Position numbers and translations under genes: made by a program. This document shows positions 22,371-33,020 of a stretch of DNA of 64,000 nt, one piece after another (the stretch's first letter is position 1; every line of letters starts with the position of its first letter). Source of the DNA: Schistocerca nitens (taxonomy: Eukaryota > Arthropoda > Insecta > Orthoptera > Acrididae). The stretch spans positions 77,076,387-77,140,386 of the forward strand of contig NC_064622.1 of NCBI RefSeq assembly GCF_023898315.1, written 5' to 3'. The notes below the pieces were generated by a model. That model ran no database searches, was not told the DNA's origin, and saw only the letters and a program-made list of their open reading frames with translations.

Positions 22371-22733
22371 AGTCACTTCTGTTGGCCTTCGTACTGTAGA
22401 TCGTATGTGAAACTTTTTATAACTGTGACTGTACTTGTACGGTCTTTTCTTTTCTTTTTAACAGGTGTAATTACTCCTACACCTGCACCACGATCATGAG
22501 AAAGGGCTCTGACAACCACGCTGTTTAGCACCCAACAGTTTCGAATCCATCTTTCCATGTAGTTGCAAGTAAATCTAATGAATTGATGAACGTCTAGTAC
22601 ACTCGATACTACAAAATTGATTTTGCTATTATAATTTGGTCCTTTCGCATGTGCATAACGGAAGCTTAATTTAATAGAGAGAAAAATGGAATTGCTTTCG
22701 TTTATTTAAAAGAAAGCTAGCATTCTGTACCAA
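22371..22733. other. Unassigned segment between PLE relic and solo LTR
   Basis: Probably more decayed Penelope-like sequence on the minus strand, but no motif is clear enough to name. Confidence 0.3.
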
Positions 22734-22737
22734 CTAT

Positions 22738-23426
22738 TGTAAGTAGGCTGTTTAGGTTTTTATGTTGGTAATGCCACGTAGCGCTCTATATGAAAATCAC
22801 TGACTGTGCTGCGTGAAGTCTGTGGCTGGTTTGCATTGTTGGAATATTCGCTATTTTAGTGTTCGGCAGTTGGATGTGAACAGCGCGTAGCGCTCCGCAG
22901 ATGGAGGTGACCCGCCAGCAGTGGTGGATGTGGGGAGAGAGATGGCAGAATTTTGAGAGCGGACGATGATCTGGACGTGTGTCCATCAGAAAGAGTAAAT
23001 TTGTAATGTTGGATATCATGACTTTTGAACATTATTAAGGTAAATACATTGTTTGTTCTCTATCAAAATCTTTCATTTGCTAACTATGCCTAGTGGTTAG
23101 TGCTTTCAGTAGTTAGAATCTTTCATTCAGGCTGGCAGTATTTGCGCACGCTGTATTGCAGTAGTCTGTGTAGCGAAGATTTTTGTGAGGAGAGTGATTC
23201 ATGAAAGGTATAGGTTATTGTTAGTCAGGGCCATTCTTTTGTAGGGATTTTTGAAAGTCACATTGCGTTGCGCTAAAAAAATATTGTGTGTCAGTTTAGT
23301 GATGATCGGAATAAGTAAAGAGAGAAATGTCTGAGTACGTTCAGTTTTGCTCAGCTATTTGAAAATCAAATAACGTAAGAGGTTTACCAGCACTGTCATT
23401 CATAATTTTTCAAAGGGGACGTTTCA
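22738..23426 (+). mobile_element. Solo LTR, family 1, forward
   Basis: TGTAAGTAGGCTG to GACGTTTCA, 689 bp, flanked by a perfect 4-bp duplication CTAT (22734-22737 and 23427-23430). It lies between the two PLE endonuclease relics. Confidence 0.92.
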
Positions 23427-23439
23427 CTATACTGTCATC

Positions 23440-23780
23440 TTTGTGTGTTTCTTAACTGCGCGTAGAACTTCACAATCTACATCTCACAGGTAGTTTTCTG
23501 TTAAAAGATGTTCCGTAGACGACGAATCTGTATTTACGAGTCTATAGCTTCCTTCGTGTTGTGATGACTTGATTGTCACAGTTCTGCCTGACTGACCAAC
23601 ACACACTTACTCTAGCGCTTTCCCGTTATCTTAATACACAACGCCTTGCACCGAAGTTGCGCTTGTATCCTTACTACTGAAAAATACCATAACTGCATTA
23701 CTGTTACTGCGAAATGCAGGCCCAAACTTGCGAAATTATTACATTTTTACAAGGCTATCTGAAGTGTTCACACTTATGAG
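23440..23780 (-). pseudogene. Penelope-like GIY-YIG endonuclease relic, copy 2
   Basis: Diverged homologue of 21992-22370 in the same orientation. DNA similarity is visible across AACTTCACAATCTACATCTCA, AAAGATG and the segment ending CTATCTGAAGTGT. The minus-strand peptide CVGQSGRTV keeps the YIGQTGR-like core. Frames are broken. Confidence 0.65.
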
Positions 23781-24169
23781 CTTCTGTAAGTTCTGACTGG
23801 TTACCGTCGATCAGCATAGAGAAGTGTTGTAATTTGAAAATTTTATTGTTTCCTAAAATGTTACCAGTCTGATCAGAGTCATAGGCATTACTGCTAGCGG
23901 TGAGTTTCATTATCTACTAAGTTGTTTTAAGGGGTAATGGAACAAAGAGAAGGTGACACACAATGGAATGGAAAGTTGCAGGTATTAGATTTCGTAAGTG
24001 CAGGAACTCGCCAGGATTACTGTATCGGCAGCTCCTGTTTTTCTGCAGATTCTACATGAATGTTTCTTTGTACCATGCTTTATATTACATCCAGCAACTA
24101 TACAGCAGAGCTTCCTAGCTTTATCGTAAATTGAATTTTACCAACTTAAATGTTGAAAGAGTGTATTTA
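23781..24169. other. Unassigned segment between PLE pieces
   Basis: Probably the decayed middle of a Penelope-like reverse transcriptase, judged only from its position. No motif seen. Confidence 0.3.
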
Positions 24170-24645
24170 ATTGTCTAGTAAACACAACAAATCATTCGCC
24201 TATCTAAGTATTCAACGTAGTTTCTCAGAAGGCTCCTTACATATGATAACATATTCAAGTATCCATAAATGTTGGAGATAATATGAAAGAAGGGGAAGCG
24301 ACTAGTACGCGATCAAGGTGCCAAAATGGGCTCTCAAGTTAGAAAGAATTGTTTTACACCTGTCTGAGTAGCAAAGATTATATCATGTGATTCAACAGCG
24401 TCTAATTTAGTTTTGTAAAAATAATTCTCTTAATCTGTTGATATATTTATCAGTGGGAACATCTGTGAATAAGTTACTGACATTCACGAGAGCAATTCAA
24501 TTCCTGATACCAAACTAAGGTTTAATTTTTTTATGGTGCAAAGTGGTTTTCCCACTAGTACGTGACAAAGAGGGGAGAAGGGTGACACCAATGAACCTAT
24601 TGGGGTGCCTTCTCTATGCAATTTAGGTAAACCATACACTGTAGG
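24170..24645 (-). pseudogene. Penelope-like reverse transcriptase fragment
   Basis: The minus strand from 24640 reads GLPKLHREGTPIGSLVSP, a hallmark of Penelope-like reverse transcriptases (YGLPKIHK...P.RPIVS). It continues in a shifted frame with SNLFTDVPTDKYINRLRE-like sequence at about 24480-24430, the conserved SLFTNVP block. The catalytic DD motif is not intact. Together with the relics at 23440 and 21992 it suggests one or two PLE copies on the minus strand. Confidence 0.75.
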
Positions 24646-24648
24646 AGC

Positions 24649-24955
24649 GCCAACGGCCTTGCCGTCAGATCACCCAGATTAAGCATTTGTCGGTCTTGTC
24701 TAGCACTTGTATGGGTGACCATCCGGTCTACCTACCGCTGTTGGCAATTGAGGTGCACTCAGACCTTGTGAGGCAGATTGAGCACCTACTTGAATGAAAA
24801 GTAGCGACTCCGGCCTCGTAAACTGAAAACGGTAGGGAGAGCTGTGTGCAGACACTACGTCCCTCCACATCCGCATCCACGAACGCCTACACCCTAAGGA
24901 TGACACGGCGGTCGGTCAGTACTGTTTAGCCTTCCGAAACCTGTTCCGACGAAGT
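24649..24955 (+). mobile_element. 5S rRNA-derived SINE (SINE3 type)
   Basis: The head (24649-24745) matches 5S rRNA: GCCAACGGCCTTGCC at the start, ATCACCCAGATTAAGCA, CTAGCACTTGTATGGGTGAC (the internal box C region) and CTGTTGGC at the end, which pairs with the first bases as in 5S. About 15-20 bp of the usual 5S sequence after the first 15 bases are missing. A non-5S tail of about 200 bp follows (AGTAGCGACTCCGGCC...GATGACACGGCGGTCGG). It is therefore a mobile element, not a 5S gene. Confidence 0.85.
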
Positions 24956-25559
24956 TTTGTTTCTTATACACTATAGAAGCAACACGATTGATACTTAACT
25001 TGTATCGAACTATTCGCTTCAGATATAATATTTTTACGTGGTCTTCACTTTATCGTTAAAAGCTGCTGTCAGGTTTTTAGGTATCTGCTGAAATTCAGAA
25101 CTATTGAGGGACTGGTTACATTTACATTCATTTCTTAATGGTATCTGCTTAATACCATTTTCAAAGCAAACTAGAAGTAAGGTAAATCTGCATAACATTC
25201 GTCCAGGAAGGAGTTCATTTTTGAGGAAAATACATTTACAATAACTCGCCAGAGGCCATAAAAAATTTAACTTCTAATAAAGCTCAGTTTCAGTGGAGTG
25301 TATAGGATTTATTGCTTCCCAACTCCTTCTTTTCCTTTGACGAAATGACGTGTATATCAAATCTCCTGTGTGTTGCTGAGAACGTGACTTGTACGCATAA
25401 TAACTGCTGTAATGTGATCAATATAAGTTGTTGGTATCTTCGGTCTTTTTGATGACGCGTGGCTACAATACCCTAAAAATTAACTTACGTGTTTCTGTGT
25501 AGATACATTTACATATCTCATGGTAGCCATAGCACCTATTCCTGGCAATCCGAGACATG
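24956..25559. other. Unassigned segment
   Basis: AT-rich, with no gene or repeat recognised. It could be further decayed PLE sequence on the minus strand. Confidence 0.3.
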
Positions 25560-26207
25560 AAATAAATAGAATCTTAATAATAAAACCTGGTTAGAGCCAT
25601 TATAACGTTTTTTTATTACGTCAATGTATATTTCGAAGTCATAGCTTCATCATGAGTGCTTTCACAACAACAAGAAGTCGCTCGTTGTCCATTAGATACC
25701 GAGTAGCTACCAGATTATGGGGATGGCGATTGGTGCTTTTCAGCGAATGTTCCAAATATTTCCGGGTATCCTCTGTGGGATTAATATCGGGTGGTTTTGC
25801 GGGTCAGTTGAAATACGATAAGATATCTGAGTTCCGTCAAACCGAGAACGTTTGCTCGCAGCTCTCTGAGTATGGCTGTTATCATGTTGGAATACGAGAA
25901 TGCTTCTAGCATACTCACTATCCAGACGTAGAGGAATTCGTAACACTCGGTCACCACAAACTTTAGTAGAAACACCTTGTTTCATTCTGACCGTAACCCG
26001 AATTAGTCAGCCGACATATGGTGCGAGCATCACCTTTCGATGTCATCAGAGAAGCACCTTTTGCACGAAACACATCCTCCGTACACTGCGGTTTATCCGC
26101 CTCATAAGGCAGTCGGCGTACTCGACTGTTAACTGATAGGGCCATGCGTACGACGAGTCGCGATGTTGTCTCTTTTCAGTGAGCACACTCGCGGCTCCAC
26201 AAGCCGC
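25560..26207 (-). pseudogene. Tc1-like transposase relic, C-terminal part
   Basis: Minus-strand peptides at about 25930-25690 include LVFQHDNSHTQRAA, the second catalytic aspartate region of Tc1-like transposases. In a shifted frame, RGYPEIFGTFAE-like sequence stands where SPDINPIEDTWKYLE would be expected. The N-terminal half of the same protein lies at 28813-29350. The block 26208-28812 between them is a later insertion. Confidence 0.6.
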
Positions 26208-26635
26208 TTAAAGCGACCACACCGTGGTTCAGGTCGAAAAAAATCGATTTTCTGTTTTCATCATATTTCGATAGATTAAGGTTTTATTTAAGTACTCTGA
26301 AAAGGATTTTGCTGAAAAAAAATTTTTTTCGAGCATTTAAAGAGCATTTTCCTACCACGTGTGTTTATGTGCCACGCTGACTTTCCTGTCACCCACTTTT
26401 TTGAATGTATTTTAGATCTTTATATCCCCTACATTGCACGTTAGGGATTTTTTTTTTACTCCCGAGAGTGTTGGCTATCCTTGGAATGCAGCGGTCGGTA
26501 TTCTTTTGTTTCTGCTCTCTGTAAACAACACGCTTTCAAACATGCGGTTAGTTTTGTTCAAGTGTGATTGCGAGTAGTGGTTATACTTACCGTTTGCAGT
26601 GCTTGTTTACGTGTGTTTTGTTGTGTTTATTGAAG

Positions 26636-28388
26636 ATGACGAAATAAAAGGGCATTTTCAAAAAACGGCAATTTAGAGGAAACAAGTTTAAAAAGCTTTC
26701 TGTACAAGAGGTTATGTCATCTGGCAACGATGTTTCTAATTGTAATTCTTCAACAAGTGCATCATCAAAGAAGCTCTCACCATTTCAAGAGAGTTACAAC
26801 GAATTTACTGTAAGTGACAAGGGGTGTAGTAACATTATTATAAATTTGAGAATATTATCACATGTAATTTCTAAATTTGTACAATGTAGACAGTGTGGTG
26901 AGTCACAGAGTGTGAAAACTTGTGAGAGCGCCAGTGGGGGAAAAGGCCTAGTAATTGCTTTGGATTTAATTTGCGCTAAATGTTCAGCTGAGAATTCATT
27001 TATGAGTTCTTCAAAACCAGATGCAAGTGGCCCTTATGAAATCAGTACTAGATTAGTTTATGCCTTACGATCCATTGGCAAGGGCATGGCTGCAGGGAGA
27101 ACATTTTGATCAGTGATGAACTTACATCAACCACCAAATAAATTTGAAAAACTGATTGGAATATTAGAGAAAGACGTATGTGAGGTCAGTAAGGAAAGCA
27201 TGAAACTGGCTGCTAGGGAAGCAGTGGAAGAAATTGATGGATGTTCGGATATTGCAGTTGCACTTGATGGAAGAGAAGAGGACATACTTCTCTGAATGGA
27301 GTAGTGACTGCCACGAGTGTAGACGCTGGTAAAGTGTCACATGTGAAGATAATGTCTAAATATTGCAAATGTTGTAAAGTCAATGAACATAAAGAACACA
27401 ACTGTGTGGCTAATTTTTGAGGAACAAGTGGTGGTATGGAAGTTCATGGACTACAACAAATATTTCATTGCTCCGTAGAAAACAAGAGGCGTACGTACAT
27501 CAAATATTTGGACGATGGTGACAGTAAGGCACACAACAATGTGGTGAACTCTAAGCCATATGGAGATGCCATTATTAGCAAAATAGAATGTGTAGGCCAT
27601 GTTGAAAAACGTTTGGGAACAAAGCTCAGAAAACTAACTGTTTATATGAGAGGAAAAAATTAGAAGATGGAAAATTGTTGACCAGACAGGGTCGGTTAAC
27701 TAAAACTGAAACAAAAATCTTGCAGGTATACTATGGGCAGGCAATTAGGAGGAATAAAGAAAATCTGGAGGCTATGAAGAGAGATGTTTGGGCCATATTC
27801 TTCCATACGTCCTCTATTGATGATAAGCCATGTCATGGATTGTGTCCATCAGGAGAAAATTCGTGGTGCAAATACAATAGGGCTCAAGAAACTGGAAAAT
27901 CTCATTCTCACCAGCATTCTTTTCCTGCTGCTGTTATTACAGCAATTAAACCTATTTTCAGAGACTTGGGTCATCCTGACCTTCTAAGGAAATGTCTTCA
28001 TAGGCAGACACAGAACCCAAATGAATGTTTCAACATCATAATTTGGGACTGCTTTCCGAATGTTTCAACATCATAATTTGGAACTGCCTTCCTAAAACTG
28101 TATTTGTAGGTATGCATACAATGAAACTAGGAGTTCATGATGCTGTTATTACAATCAGTTGTGGTAATATTGGAAAGTGTTGGGTACTGAAAAAGCTGGC
28201 AATTAATCCTGGTGAAAATATGATCACTGGGCTGCAAACATTGCGATAAAATGAGCATATCCGATGCAGATAGGTCTGCATCTAATGTGGCCAAGAAAGC
28301 AAGACAAACATACAGGAAGGTGAAAAAGAAGCTGGCAGACCTGCTAGAGGCCAAAGAAGGGCCATCATATGCAGCAGGACAGTTTTAA
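26636..28388 (+). pseudogene. Decayed Mutator-type transposase gene
   Basis: From the ATG at 26636 one frame reads KGIFKKRQFRGNKFKKLS and later ALRSIGKGMAAGRTF, then MNLHQPPNKFEKLIGILE. Successive frames give HTSLNGVVTATSVDAGKV (about 27290), GTSGGMEVHGLQQIFHCS (27421), YIKYLDDGDSKAHNNVV (27500), DVWAIFFHTSSIDDKPCHGL (27785) and CGNIGKCWVLKKLAI (28160). The gene ends in ADLLEAKEGPSYAAGQF at 28388. This order matches the full-length arthropod Mutator-like transposase family, with no introns seen. Lesions include TAA at codon 4, TGA at 27107-27109, a frameshift near 27280, TGA near 27418, a frameshift near 27660, a 35-bp tandem duplication (28023-28092) and further shifts after it. Confidence 0.75.
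28023..28092. repeat. 35-bp tandem duplication in transposase relic
   Basis: Two adjacent 35-bp units beginning GAATGTTTCAACATCATAAT (28023-28057 and 28058-28092) differ at two positions. The length is not divisible by three, so it breaks the frame. Confidence 0.95.
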
Positions 28389-28812
28389 TTAACTGTAAGT
28401 GACAAATTTTGAAAGGTTTCTTTAAAGTCAATTTCCCGCAAACTAAAATTTTCAGTACATATGCCCCATTATATCAGAAACTATCATAGATAAATGAATG
28501 ACATTTTCAGAGACTCTGCATAACATAAAAAACCCACTTCTGGTACAACATTCATTAATATTCCCCGATTAGGAAGTTCACAAAAAAATATTTTCTGCAG
28601 GAAAAACTTAATATTTTTTGTTAATAAATTTAAAAAAGTATTTCATAAATCTATAAAATGGATAAAGTAGATTTTTGTACAGTTGCCCCTTTTAGCATCA
28701 TGTAACATATTGTAAAAATATTAAGGTCCTGCATCTAATAGTTTTTTCAGAAATGGGTCAAATACTTGCCTAAATTAACATGGTTTAGATAGGCAGTGTG
28801 TGGTCCCCTTAA

Positions 28813-29450
28813 CCCTCTCTTCAAAGGGGAAGAACTGTGACTGGCCGTTCACTCCGTATGCTTCCTCTCAGCTACGGCCCGGTTTCTGAACTGTTTGGAA
28901 CACGGAAGACGAACAGCTTTATGTGCCAGTTTGCCCAGAGGCCTGTGCAAGGTACGCAACTCCAGATGTCCAATATATGGAGTTCCCTTGTCAATGAACG
29001 CTTGGAAAGTTGCTTAGCTAGACTTGCATTCACTGTCAGCAGCAGTCCCTGTCTAGTTTCGAAGCGACTGTCGTTGACTCCAGTCCCTACCGGTTAGGAT
29101 CATTACATTACCACTGTTATTTCGCCGTTTCACATGACCGCGAGTGGTACAGCATTCCCTGAGGACACGTTGGACGCTACAATAACAAACTGGGCAACGT
29201 CACTGACGGTGTTGTCATGGATGCTTCCATACACCATAAATCCTTTCTGCCACTGTGTAACGTCACCACGAAGACCCGTCTTATGGGTTGATTCCGAATA
29301 TCCATGTGGCACGCAGACATTTCACTGCCGTTACTTTCGAAAGTGGTGACGGGTCCCAGTTCTATACTATCTGCAGAAATCCAAAGCAAACAGTTGGCTT
29401 TTTTAAAGCTGTGGCTAATTTTTTCCAGGTGAGCTAATGTACAATGTATT
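28813..29450 (-). pseudogene. Tc1-like transposase relic, N-terminal part
   Basis: The minus strand encodes RGDVTQWQKGFMVYGSIHDN and VSDVAQFVIVASNV (about 29290-29190), a Tc1-type helix-turn-helix. Further along is LAKQLSKRSLTRELHILDIW (about 29000-28940), the second DNA-binding helix region. It continues at 25560-26207 across the TTAA-flanked insertion. Frames are broken. Confidence 0.6.
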
Positions 29451-29577
29451 TTTATTTCTATGGTACGCATCGTCAAGGATTTCCTAGCTATTGATATAAA
29501 ATCGGTCACGCCTATGTCGCAAGCATGTTACCGGTCTATTGGCCGGCAGCGGGTAAATTACAGCTTTCTCCACCGCG

Positions 29578-29800
29578 GCACAAGGAGAGGAAGAGTGGGG
29601 GGGGGGCACGTGAGTACATCTCTACGGACACTTTTCATCCGCTGGAAAGAGGCCCAAAACTCATTGGTATCAAGCTGGAGCAGTCCTGGGGCTATGGAAA
29701 ATCTCCACCCCTGTCCGAGAATGAACCCGGGACCTCCAAAGCCATAATTTAGTACTCTGTCCACTAGAAGCTACGACACGAAGGCCGATCACCACTGACC
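29578..29800 (-). mobile_element. Possible tRNA-derived SINE of another family
   Basis: The minus strand has a tRNA-like stretch at about 29790-29710 with a box A-like TAGCTTCTAGTGGACAG and a box B-like GGGTTCATTCTCG. Spacing and order fit a polymerase III promoter. No target duplication was found and no second copy occurs in the window. Confidence 0.45.
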
Positions 29801-29824
29801 TACAGAACGAAAAAGTCGTCTGAT

Positions 29825-31310
29825 GTAATAAAGATTACCAAATTTTTCACTTATGGACGACTTAAGACAAAATAAGGCAGAAGGGATAGATAATATTACA
29901 TCGAAATTTCCTAAATTATTGGACCAAGTGACTACTAAATAACTATTCATGTTGGTGTGTAGAATGTGTGAGACCGGCGATATAAGATCAGACTTACGGT
30001 AAAACATCATCCACACAATTCCGACGGTAGCAAGAGCTGACATGTGCAAGAATTATCGCAGACAGCTTAACAGATTATGCATCCGGATTGCCGACAAGAA
30101 TAATACACAGAAGAATGAAAACGAAATTTGAGGATCTGTTTAATGACAATCAGATTGGATTGAAGAAAGGTAAAGACACCAGAGGCAGTTCTGACATTGC
30201 GTCTGATAACGTAACCAAGACACAATAAAAAATCAAGAGAGGTTCATAGCATTTGTCGAACTAGAAAAAGCATTCGACAATGTAAAATGGTGCAATGTTC
30301 GAAATTCTAAGGAAAATAAAGGGAAGCCATCGGGAAAGATGGGTGTATACAATATGTACAAAAAATCAAGAGAGGACAATAAGACTGGAAAACCAAGAAC
30401 GAAGTGCTCGGGTTACAAAGGGTGTGAGACAGGGATGTAGTCTTTCGTCCTCACTGTTCAATCTATATATCAATGCAGCAATTACGGAAATAAAACAGAA
30501 GTTCAAGAGTAGGATTAAAAGTCAAGGTGAAAGAATATCAAAGGCAAAATTCGCTGATGACTCAGCTATCCTCGGCGAAAGTGAAGATGAATTGCAGTAT
30601 CTGTTGAATAGAATTTACAGTCTAATGAGTACAGAATATGGACTGACAGTAAACAGAAGGAAGCCGATGGTAATGAGAATTAGCAGAAATGAGAACAGAG
30701 AAAAACTTGACATCAGAACTGGTGATCTCGAAATAGATGAATTTAGGAATTCTATTACCTCGACAGCGAAATAACCCATGACGGGGGGAGCAAGCAGGAC
30801 ATAAAAACAGGACTAGCACTGGCTAAAAGAACATTCCTGGCCAGGAGAAGTCTATTAGTATCAAACACAGGCCTTAATTTGAGGAAGAACTTTCTGAATC
30901 ACATTATGATGTGGTAGTGTATCCTGGACTGTGGGAAAACCGGTATGAAAGAGAATCGAAGCATTTGAGATGTGTGCCTGCAGACGAATATTGAAAATTA
31001 AGAGGATTGGTAAGGCAAGGTATGAGGAGATTTTCCGGAAAATCAGCTCGGGAAAGGAATACATGGAAACACTGACAAGAAGAATTGACAGGATAATAGC
31101 ATATCTGTTAATTGAGAGCAGTAAGTAACTGTCGTGGCTGTAGAGAGAGAGAGAGCTGTGGAGAGTAAAAACTTTAGAAGCAGACAAAGATAGGAATACA
31201 TCCAGCAACTAAATGACACGTAAGTTGCAACTGCTACTCTGAGATGAAAAGGTTGGCTCAGGAGAGGATTGTACCGGGCCGCATCAAACCAGTCATAAGA
31301 CAGACGACCA
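29825..31310 (+). pseudogene. LINE reverse transcriptase relic, forward
   Basis: The best open stretch (30295-30774) contains KGVRQGCSLSSSLFNLYINA and AKFADDSAILGES, the conserved reverse transcriptase blocks including the catalytic FADD. Upstream shifted frames include LEKAFDNVKWCN. Downstream comes ACRRILKIKRIGKARYEEIF-like sequence (30975-31030), the post-polymerase motif. The 3' end is GCCGCATCAAACCAGTCATAAGAC (31279-31302, broken here as GCCGCATCAAACC and AGTCATAAGAC). Same family as 18370-19860 and 51860-52548. Stops and frameshifts on both sides of the catalytic block make it dead. Confidence 0.85.
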
Positions 31311-32565
31311 CCCATAAATAGCAATAAATTTTTGTTGCTATCTTTTCTAGCATATAGGCGTTATCGTAGCTAATACATAAGCTGCGTTGAATGAAAAGGC
31401 TCCGAGTGTCAGGCAGGTGTTTAATGAACTCAACTTGGAAGTCTGCTGTACTTGCAACCTTCCAGCCTGCCTTCCCCAGCCAGTCCTATAACCTACTCTG
31501 GTTGTTTATCTGCTTAATTCAGAGACACTCGGACAACGTAAAAAGACTCAGTCTTTCACAACAAAGGCTCTCTGGGCTAGGCGAGACGGGCGCACCCCTC
31601 CACAGCTGGGGGAGGGAGGAGGCCAGCCTTCTGCCCCCACCTCTGACGTGACTCAAGAGACGCGGGTGCGCGACGGTCATGGTGGGGGGGGGAGTCCCGC
31701 CGCTCCTAAGAGGCAATTGTGTTGCTGCGCGGGCTAACGTGCTTTAAATACCCGACGATAAATCAGACGGGGTTTAATACCAACGGGGCACACGCCCACC
31801 GCGCCTCTGATATGTTGTACCCGGACGGACCTGAAAACCATAAACGACTCTTATTAATCCCTCACTGTCGGCGCCGGCCGCCCGAGGAATGGATACCTCG
31901 CCTCTGCATAACAATAAACGGATCAGGTACCGGCCCTTCCCCTCCAGACGATTGTTCTCGCTAGTTTGACGCTATTCATTCAGCTCCTCGCGCGCTCTCC
32001 ACTGATGAATAAGTTATTTATAGCCGTGCCAGTCGCCGCGCGGGAGGCGGTTGGCGAGATAAAAGTTGGTCGTTCGTGCTTACCGAACGTGGGTCCATGC
32101 GCCGAACGCTTCGCGACTTTTCATTAATTACTTTCCTTGTGGCAAATGTTATCTGTTCTTTAGGGAATCGAACCTACATGTGTAAAACAACTTCAGGCGT
32201 CGGATTACTTTACAAATGGGTTAATGTGATCCATATTTGAAGTTAACCAATGTAAAACGTTAATGGTTTACCTTTCACTATCGTGTATGACAGTTACGAG
32301 AAAAATTTTATAAAAGGTTTGAAATTTTTGTTAAAAGTCTGTTGGAAGCCGATAACTGCTGCCACCGTAGAACACTGGATGAATGTGGGCTGGGTAATTT
32401 GTGCTTCAGTCTAAGAAAAGCTAGTTTTTACGCAACTCAGTGTTTATAGCGTCTCATCTTCTGAAGTGTGTTACGTATAAAAACGTCACGCCTGATGCTG
32501 AAGTTTTATTACATGAACAGCAAAAATGTACTAAGTGATAAATTTTTTTCTATCCATAATTTTCT
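31311..32565. other. Non-repetitive segment with GC-rich core 31540-32110
   Basis: I recognise no transposable element across this stretch, which is unusual for the window. The core is rich in CpG and also contains short AT motifs typical of homeodomain targets (CGATAAATC, TTATTAATCC, TTATTTATAG, TTCATTAATTAC). No convincing coding frame is present. A regulatory region is possible but unproven. Confidence 0.35.
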
Positions 32566-32569
32566 GGAA

Positions 32570-32743
32570 GCTCAAATGGCTCTGAACACTATGAGTCTTA
32601 ACATCTGAGGGCATCAGTCCCCTAGAACTTAACCTAAGGACATCACACACATCCATGCCCGATGCGGGATTCGAATCTGCGACCGTAGTAGAAGCGCGGT
32701 TCTGGACTGAAGCGCCTAGAAGCGCACGGCCACTCCGACCGGC
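32570..32743 (-). mobile_element. SINE family A, diverged
   Basis: The tail begins CTCAAATGGCTCTGAACACT and the head ends CCGACCGGC. Box B is mutated to GATTCGAATCC on the minus strand and part of the linker is deleted. No clear target duplication. Confidence 0.9.
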
Positions 32744-32745
32744 AA

Positions 32746-33020
32746 AAGAAAAGCACACCACGGTTTCAGGACATGTGACCCATCTTCAGGTGAATCCACA
32801 GAGGATACGTAACTGAGGTTAAAGCAGGTTAAAGCACATTGGATGCACAACTGAGGTTAAAATAGGTTAAAATATTTGCAATAATGCATCTCTGGTAAAT
32901 GGAATACATATGTTAACCTATTTTAACTTCAGTTATGCGTCATTTGTGGACTCACATTTTAATATGCACCTGAAGATGGGATGTATGTTTTAAAACCGGG
33001 TTTTGCTTTACTTCTTCGAA
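32746..33020. repeat. Foldback (palindromic) element
   Basis: The left arm (AAGAAAAGCACACCACGG..., CCCATCTTCAGGTG at about 32779-32792, then AACTGAGGTTAAAATAGG at about 32850) is mirrored by the right arm (CCTATTTTAACTTCAGTTAT at about 32918, then CACCTGAAGATGGG at about 32966-32979, AAACCGGGTTTTGCTTTACTTCTT). Arms are about 110-130 bp with mismatches and a short centre. There is no coding capacity. Confidence 0.7.

Larger units (their letters stand above)
26212..28808 (+). mobile_element. TTAA-flanked DNA transposon with Mutator-type transposase relic
   Basis: A TTAA lies at each boundary (26208-26211 and 28809-28812). Inside it, the ends match imperfectly as inverted repeats: AGCGACCACAC on the left and, on the minus strand, GGGGACCACAC on the right. 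A decayed transposase gene fills the middle (26636-28388). TTAA duplications are characteristic of piggyBac and Kolobok transposons. The protein is of the arthropod Mutator-like transposase domain type, not piggyBac. The element sits inside a Tc1-like relic. Confidence 0.65.

Noticed and set aside
24649..24745. A 5S rRNA gene
   Set aside because: A block of 5S sequence is missing and a SINE tail follows directly. No tandem 5S array is present.
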